Of a DNA stretch of 9,936 nucleotides, positions 6,631 through 9,936 are shown piece by piece (position 1 is the first letter of the stretch; each line of letters opens with the position of its first letter). A program made the translations under genes and the position numbers. The notes under the pieces are model-generated. The model was not told where the DNA came from. It did not search any database and was given only the letters and a program-made list of their open reading frames with translations. This DNA is from CAYVUV01 sp964455095 (lineage in GTDB: Bacteria > Desulfobacterota > Binatia > HRBIN30 > CADEER01): assembly GCA_964455095.1 (NCBI GenBank), contig CAYVUV010000044.1:1-9936 (forward strand), read 5' to 3'.

Positions 6631-7434
6631 ATGGCAGATCGTGTGAGCGTCTCCATGCGCGACGGAGTCGCCGATGTGCGCTTGAACCGTCCCGAGAAGA
6701 TGAACGCCCTCGACCAGGCGATGTTCGAAGCCCTCGTCGAGACCGGCAAGGCACTGGCGGCTGACCGCAGCGTGCGCGCGGTGGTGCTGTCGGGCGAGGG
6801 GCGCGCGTTCTGCGCCGGGCTCGACTTCGCCAGCTTCATGGGCATGGCGAGCCGCAGCGAGGGGCCGGGACTGCTCGAACGCGAGTTCGGCAGCGCCGCC
6901 AACTACGCCCAGCGCGCGGCGTGGGTGTGGACCGAGATCCCCGTGCCGGTGATCGCCGCCGTGCACGGCGTCGCCTTCGGCGGCGGCCTGCAGATCGCCC
7001 TCGCCGCCGACCTGCGCCTGGTGGCGCCCGACGCGCGACTGTCGGTGATGGAGATCAAGTGGGGGCTGATCCCCGACATGACCGGCACGCAGACCCTGCG
7101 CCACCTGGTGCGCCTCGACGTCGCCAAGGAGCTGACCTTCACCGGCCGCATCGTCGACGGCGCCGAGTCGGTCGCCCTCGGTCTGGCGACGCGCGTTTCA
7201 GCCGCGCCGCTCGACGACGCGCTGGCCATGGCGCGCGACATCGCCGGCAAGTCGCCCGACGCCATCCGCGCCGGCAAGCACCTGCTCAACCGCGCCGTCG
7301 TGACCTCGGTCGAGGAGGGCCTGCGCCTGGAGGAGAAGCTCCAACGCGGGTTGATCGGTTCGCCCAACCAGCTCGAAGCGGTGCAGGCGAACATGCAGAA
7401 ACGCGCCCCGCAGTTCGCCGATCCGACGGAGTGA
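6631..7434 (+). CDS. Crotonase / enoyl-CoA hydratase-isomerase family protein
   Basis: The 267-aa product is a full-length crotonase-fold enzyme acting on acyl-CoA thioesters in the cytoplasm, probably as a hexamer or trimer like its relatives. LNRPEKMNAL (18-27) and the oxyanion-hole segments AFCAGLDF (59-66) and GVAFGGGL (113-120) are present. Of the two catalytic acids of classic hydratase, the first (rat Glu144 position) is Gln121 in GGGLQIA. The second (Glu164) is kept as Glu141 in MEIKWGLIPDM. Asp149, eight residues later, matches the position of Asp204 in dienoyl-CoA isomerase. Simple hydration is therefore doubtful, and an isomerase-like or other crotonase reaction is possible. The start is set by a good ribosome site. 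The gene stands alone, with no other beta-oxidation genes in view, and converges on the RNase R gene. Confidence 0.93.
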   Translation: MADRVSVSMRDGVADVRLNRPEKMNALDQAMFEALVETGKALAADRSVRAVVLSGEGRAFCAGLDFASFMGMASRSEGPGLLEREFGSAANYAQRAAWVWTEIPVPVIAAVHGVAFGGGLQIALAADLRLVAPDARLSVMEIKWGLIPDMTGTQTLRHLVRLDVAKELTFTGRIVDGAESVALGLATRVSAAPLDDALAMARDIAGKSPDAIRAGKHLLNRAVVTSVEEGLRLEEKLQRGLIGSPNQLEAVQANMQKRAPQFADPTE

Positions 7435-7457
7435 AGTGGCTTTCACTTAGAACCCTC

Positions 7458-7638
7458 TGGACCCCGAAGGGGTCAAATCCATCAGCCCAGGGCAACGCCC
7501 TGGGTACGGGAACGTTCCACGTCGTAGCCCTGAAGGGGCGGAACACGCGGCGACCAGCGCCCTTACAGGGCTTGATGCGCTTGTTCTCAAACCCAGGGCG
7601 TTGCCCTGGGCTGGCGAATGCGACCCCTTCGGGGTCCA
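7458..7638. repeat. Large nested palindromic intergenic repeat (~181 bp)
   Basis: The whole gap between the convergent crotonase and RNase R genes is one nested inverted repeat. The outer arms, 7458-7474 and 7622-7638, are exact reverse complements over 17 bp, and each is itself a small palindrome (GACCCCTTCGGGGTC). The next arms, 7484-7505 and 7591-7612, are exact reverse complements over 22 bp, again self-palindromic (CCCAGGGC...GCCCTGGG). The centre holds two further hairpins, GCCCTGAAGGGGC (7527-7539) and GCCCTTACAGGGC (7559-7571). It ends 6 bp before the RNase R stop codon. From memory, similar modules recur in many Planctomycete- and Acidobacteria-like genomes and yield spurious hypothetical proteins. 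Termination of both flanking genes is a likely effect. Confidence 0.92.
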
Positions 7639-7644
7639 AGGCCA

Positions 7645-9936
7645 CTACTTGCGCTTGCGGCCCCGCTTCGGCGCCGGCGCGCGCGAGGGGCGCGCGTTTT
7701 TGGCGGGCTTCTTGTCGTGCTTCGTGCGCCGCGGGCGCGGGTCGTCGTTGCCCGAGGCCAGGCGGTTGAGCAGCGCGAAGTCGATCTGGCGGCGGCGCAG
7801 CGAGACGTTGGTGGCTTCCACTTCGACGCGGTCGCCGAGGCGGAAGCGCTGGCCGGTGCGCAGGCCTTTGAGGGCGCGCTCCTCTTCGATGAACGTGTAG
7901 CGGTCGCCGGGGAGATCCTCGGCGCGCACCAGGCCTTCGATCGGGTACGCGTCGAGCTCGACGAAGAAACCGAAGTTGGTCACCGAGACGATGGTGCCGG
8001 CCGACGGTTCGAGCAGGTGCGCGAGCATGAACTCCGCCTTCTTCAAATCCAGCATGGCGCGCTCGGCTTCCATCGCCTCGCGCTCGGCCTGCGAGCTGGC
8101 GACGCTGGCCAGCTCCATGCGCTCGCCTTCGGCGCGGGCGCGCTCGGCGTCGCCGTCGAAGACGCGGCCGAGCTGGCGATGGACGAGCAGGTCGGGATAG
8201 CGCCGAATCGGCGAGGTGAAGTGGCAGTAGACGCGAAAGGCGAGGCCGAAGTGGCCGGCGTTGGCGGTGCTGTACTGCGCCTTGGTCAGCGCGCGCAGCA
8301 CCTGGCGCGACAACACGCGCGACAGCCGGTGTCCTTCGAGCTGGCCGAGCAGCTGCTGTACGTCGCGCGGTGCCACGTGCGTGTCGTAGTCGCAGTGCGC
8401 ACCGAAGGCACCGAGGAAGGCGTTCAGCTCGTCGATGTCGTCGGGGTCGGGCGGCTCATGGATGCGGTACGGGAACGGCACGTCCTGTTCCGCGAGATAG
8501 GCCGCTACGGCGCGGTTGGCCTCGAGCATGAACTCCTCGATCAGCCGGTGCGCGTCGTTGCGCTGCAGGAGGCGCACGCCGACGCTGCGCCCCTCCTCGG
8601 AGAGATCGACCAGCGCCTCTGGCAGGTCGAGGTCGAGCGAACCGGCCCGCACGCGGTTGTGGAACAGCACGCGCATCAGCCCCTGCATGCGCTCGAGCTG
8701 CGGCAACAACGGGCCGAGCTCGCTGCGCCAGGCGCGGATCTCGGGCGTGTCGGCCTGCGAGAGCACGGCCGCGACCTGCGTATACGTGAGGCGGGCGCGG
8801 CTGCGCATGACGGCGCGGCAGAACCGGGCCTCGTGGCGCTGCCCGGCGGCGTCGAGCACCATCTCCGCCACCAGCACCAGGCGATCGCGAGCGGGGTTGA
8901 GCGAGCACAAGGTGTTCGAGAGCTGCGGCGGCAACATCGGGATGGCGCGGTCGGGGTAGTAGACGCTGGTGCCGCGCCGCGCCGCTTCGGCGTCGAGCTC
9001 GGAGCCGGGGCGCACGTAGTGCGACACGTCGGCAATGGCGACCCACAAGCGGTGGCCGCCGCCGTCGAGCGGCTCGAGACAGACGGCGTCGTCGAAATCG
9101 CGCGCCGTCTCGCCGTCGATGGTGACGAACGGCAGCGCGCGCAGATCGCGCCGGCCGCTGCAGTCGGCTTCCGACGGATCGGCCGGCAGCCGTTCGGCTT
9201 CCGCCACCACCTCGTCGGGAAACTCGATGCGCAAGCCGTGTTCGTAGGCGATCGACAGAAACTGCACCTGCGGATCGTCGGCCGTGCCGAGCACTTCCTC
9301 GAGCTCACCCGACGGCGTCCCGCCCGCCGCCGCGCGGCGCGTCAATCGCACCAACGCGACCAGCCCTTCCTGATCGCGCCGCGGCATGGTGTCGCCGGTG
9401 AGTACGACCGTCGGCAGCAGCTCCTGCTCCGGCACCAGGCACCAGCCGCTGCGCAACGGCTGCAGCGTGCCGATGATGCGTTCGTGGACCGGCCCGGTCA
9501 CGGCAGCAATGCGCCCGACCACGCGCCGCAAGCGCGCGTCGCGGCGCACGATCTCGACCTCGACGCGGTCGCCGTGCAGCGCCGTGCCTTCCATGCCGGC
9601 CGGAATCAGAATGTCGCGCGCAAAGCGGTCAGCGGCGCGCCCTAACACCTCGACAAAGCCGAACCCGGCGCGCACGCGCGCGTAGCGCCCTTCGACGCGC
9701 GCCGCCGCGCCGCGCCCGCGCCGCGGCCTTTCCTCGCGCGCTGCCGCGCCGCGCGCCCTGGTCGGCGGCGCGGGACGCCGCTCGGCCTCGCGCACCCACT
9801 GATAACGCGTCTTGCCGATGCGGCGCAGGGTGCGCGCCGCCACCGCGGCATCGAGCGCACCGCGCAGCTGGCGGTGGTTGTAGTGGTCGCACTCGAGCAT
9901 GCGCACCATGTCGGTGATGCTGAGCGGCCGCGGGGC
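7645..9936 (-). CDS. rnr: Ribonuclease R (RNB-family 3'-5' exoribonuclease), 5' end beyond the window
   Basis: The visible 763 residues are most of ribonuclease R, a processive 3'-to-5' exonuclease that degrades structured RNA and takes part in rRNA quality control and trans-translation. The frame stays open through the right edge (PLSITDMVRMLE...), so the start lies outside the window and the ATG at 9909 is internal. Counting from that Met, the order is: winged-helix domain (to about 40), an Arg/Ala-rich linker (41-74), two cold-shock OB domains (about 75-170), the RNB domain (about 255-585), an S1 domain (about 636-712) and a basic tail (720-754). The catalytic aspartates 265, 271, 273 and 274 in TIDGETARDFDDA keep the spacing of the E. 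coli enzyme. HFTSPIRRYPDLLVHR (563-578) is the RNB signature. The S1 domain and the lysine/arginine-rich tail separate it from RNase II. Confidence 0.96.
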   Translation of the reverse strand, partial: APRPLSITDMVRMLECDHYNHRQLRGALDAAVAARTLRRIGKTRYQWVREAERRPAPPTRARGAAAREERPRRGRGAAARVEGRYARVRAGFGFVEVLGRAADRFARDILIPAGMEGTALHGDRVEVEIVRRDARLRRVVGRIAAVTGPVHERIIGTLQPLRSGWCLVPEQELLPTVVLTGDTMPRRDQEGLVALVRLTRRAAAGGTPSGELEEVLGTADDPQVQFLSIAYEHGLRIEFPDEVVAEAERLPADPSEADCSGRRDLRALPFVTIDGETARDFDDAVCLEPLDGGGHRLWVAIADVSHYVRPGSELDAEAARRGTSVYYPDRAIPMLPPQLSNTLCSLNPARDRLVLVAEMVLDAAGQRHEARFCRAVMRSRARLTYTQVAAVLSQADTPEIRAWRSELGPLLPQLERMQGLMRVLFHNRVRAGSLDLDLPEALVDLSEEGRSVGVRLLQRNDAHRLIEEFMLEANRAVAAYLAEQDVPFPYRIHEPPDPDDIDELNAFLGAFGAHCDYDTHVAPRDVQQLLGQLEGHRLSRVLSRQVLRALTKAQYSTANAGHFGLAFRVYCHFTSPIRRYPDLLVHRQLGRVFDGDAERARAEGERMELASVASSQAEREAMEAERAMLDLKKAEFMLAHLLEPSAGTIVSVTNFGFFVELDAYPIEGLVRAEDLPGDRYTFIEEERALKGLRTGQRFRLGDRVEVEATNVSLRRRQIDFALLNRLASGNDDPRPRRTKHDKKPAKNARPSRAPAPKRGRKRK

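Noticed and set aside
7458..7638. CRISPR array or tandem repeat
   Set aside because: The units are nested inverted repeats, not direct repeats with regular unique spacers, and no cas genes are in the window.
7286..7645. A possible small protein encoded in the convergent gap on the minus strand
   Set aside because: The peptide comes from the nested palindrome and runs into antisense crotonase sequence. This repeat type is a frequent source of false hypothetical proteins.
7618..9645. A 675-codon open frame on the plus strand opposite RNase R
   Set aside because: It runs antisense to a clear RNase R gene with all domains and catalytic residues. Long antisense frames are expected in GC-rich coding DNA, and its product has no recognisable motif.

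Overview
The window is high-GC DNA (roughly two thirds G+C by eye). It holds seven protein-coding genes, closely spaced, with Shine-Dalgarno sites in front of three of them (the pentapeptide, glutathione transferase and crotonase genes). Codon use, a Tat-exported phosphatase, RNase R and abundant palindromic intergenic repeats fit a Gram-negative, GC-rich bacterium. The repeat style reminds me of deltaproteobacteria-like lineages (Myxococcota, Binatota, Desulfobacterota) or Planctomycetes/Acidobacteria, but this is a low-confidence guess. No rRNA, tRNA, CRISPR array, transposase or integrase was seen.

Layout from left to right: an unassigned stretch (1-176); a PhoD-type metallophosphatase with a Tat signal (177-1727, minus); a gamma-glutamylcyclotransferase-like protein just upstream of it (1785-2312, minus), whose last codons lie in a palindromic repeat; a divergent gap carrying an inverted pair of that same repeat (2411-2512); a five-helix membrane protein with a 30-unit pentapeptide domain (2603-4360, plus); a convergent gap with an inverted pair of a second repeat family (4385-4504); a glutathione S-transferase (4533-5141, minus) and, upstream of it, a GT4 glycosyltransferase (5217-6341, minus); a divergent gap with a GATTCCGA-type fold-back (6439-6519); a crotonase-family enzyme (6631-7434, plus); a convergent gap filled by a nested palindrome of about 181 bp (7458-7638); and ribonuclease R (7645 to beyond the right edge, minus).

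The genes do not form an obvious pathway. They look like housekeeping and general metabolic genes placed side by side: phosphate or phosphodiester scavenging, glutathione/gamma-glutamyl metabolism, acyl-CoA chemistry, glycan synthesis and RNA turnover. GGCT-PhoD and GT4-GST may each be co-transcribed. The strongest unexplained structure lies between the genes: each of the four gaps where gene direction changes holds a palindromic repeat, and these come from at least four sequence types. I found no convincing new defence or mobile system. The items most worth a second look are the pentapeptide membrane protein, the PhoD-like enzyme with altered active-site motifs, and the large nested palindrome.
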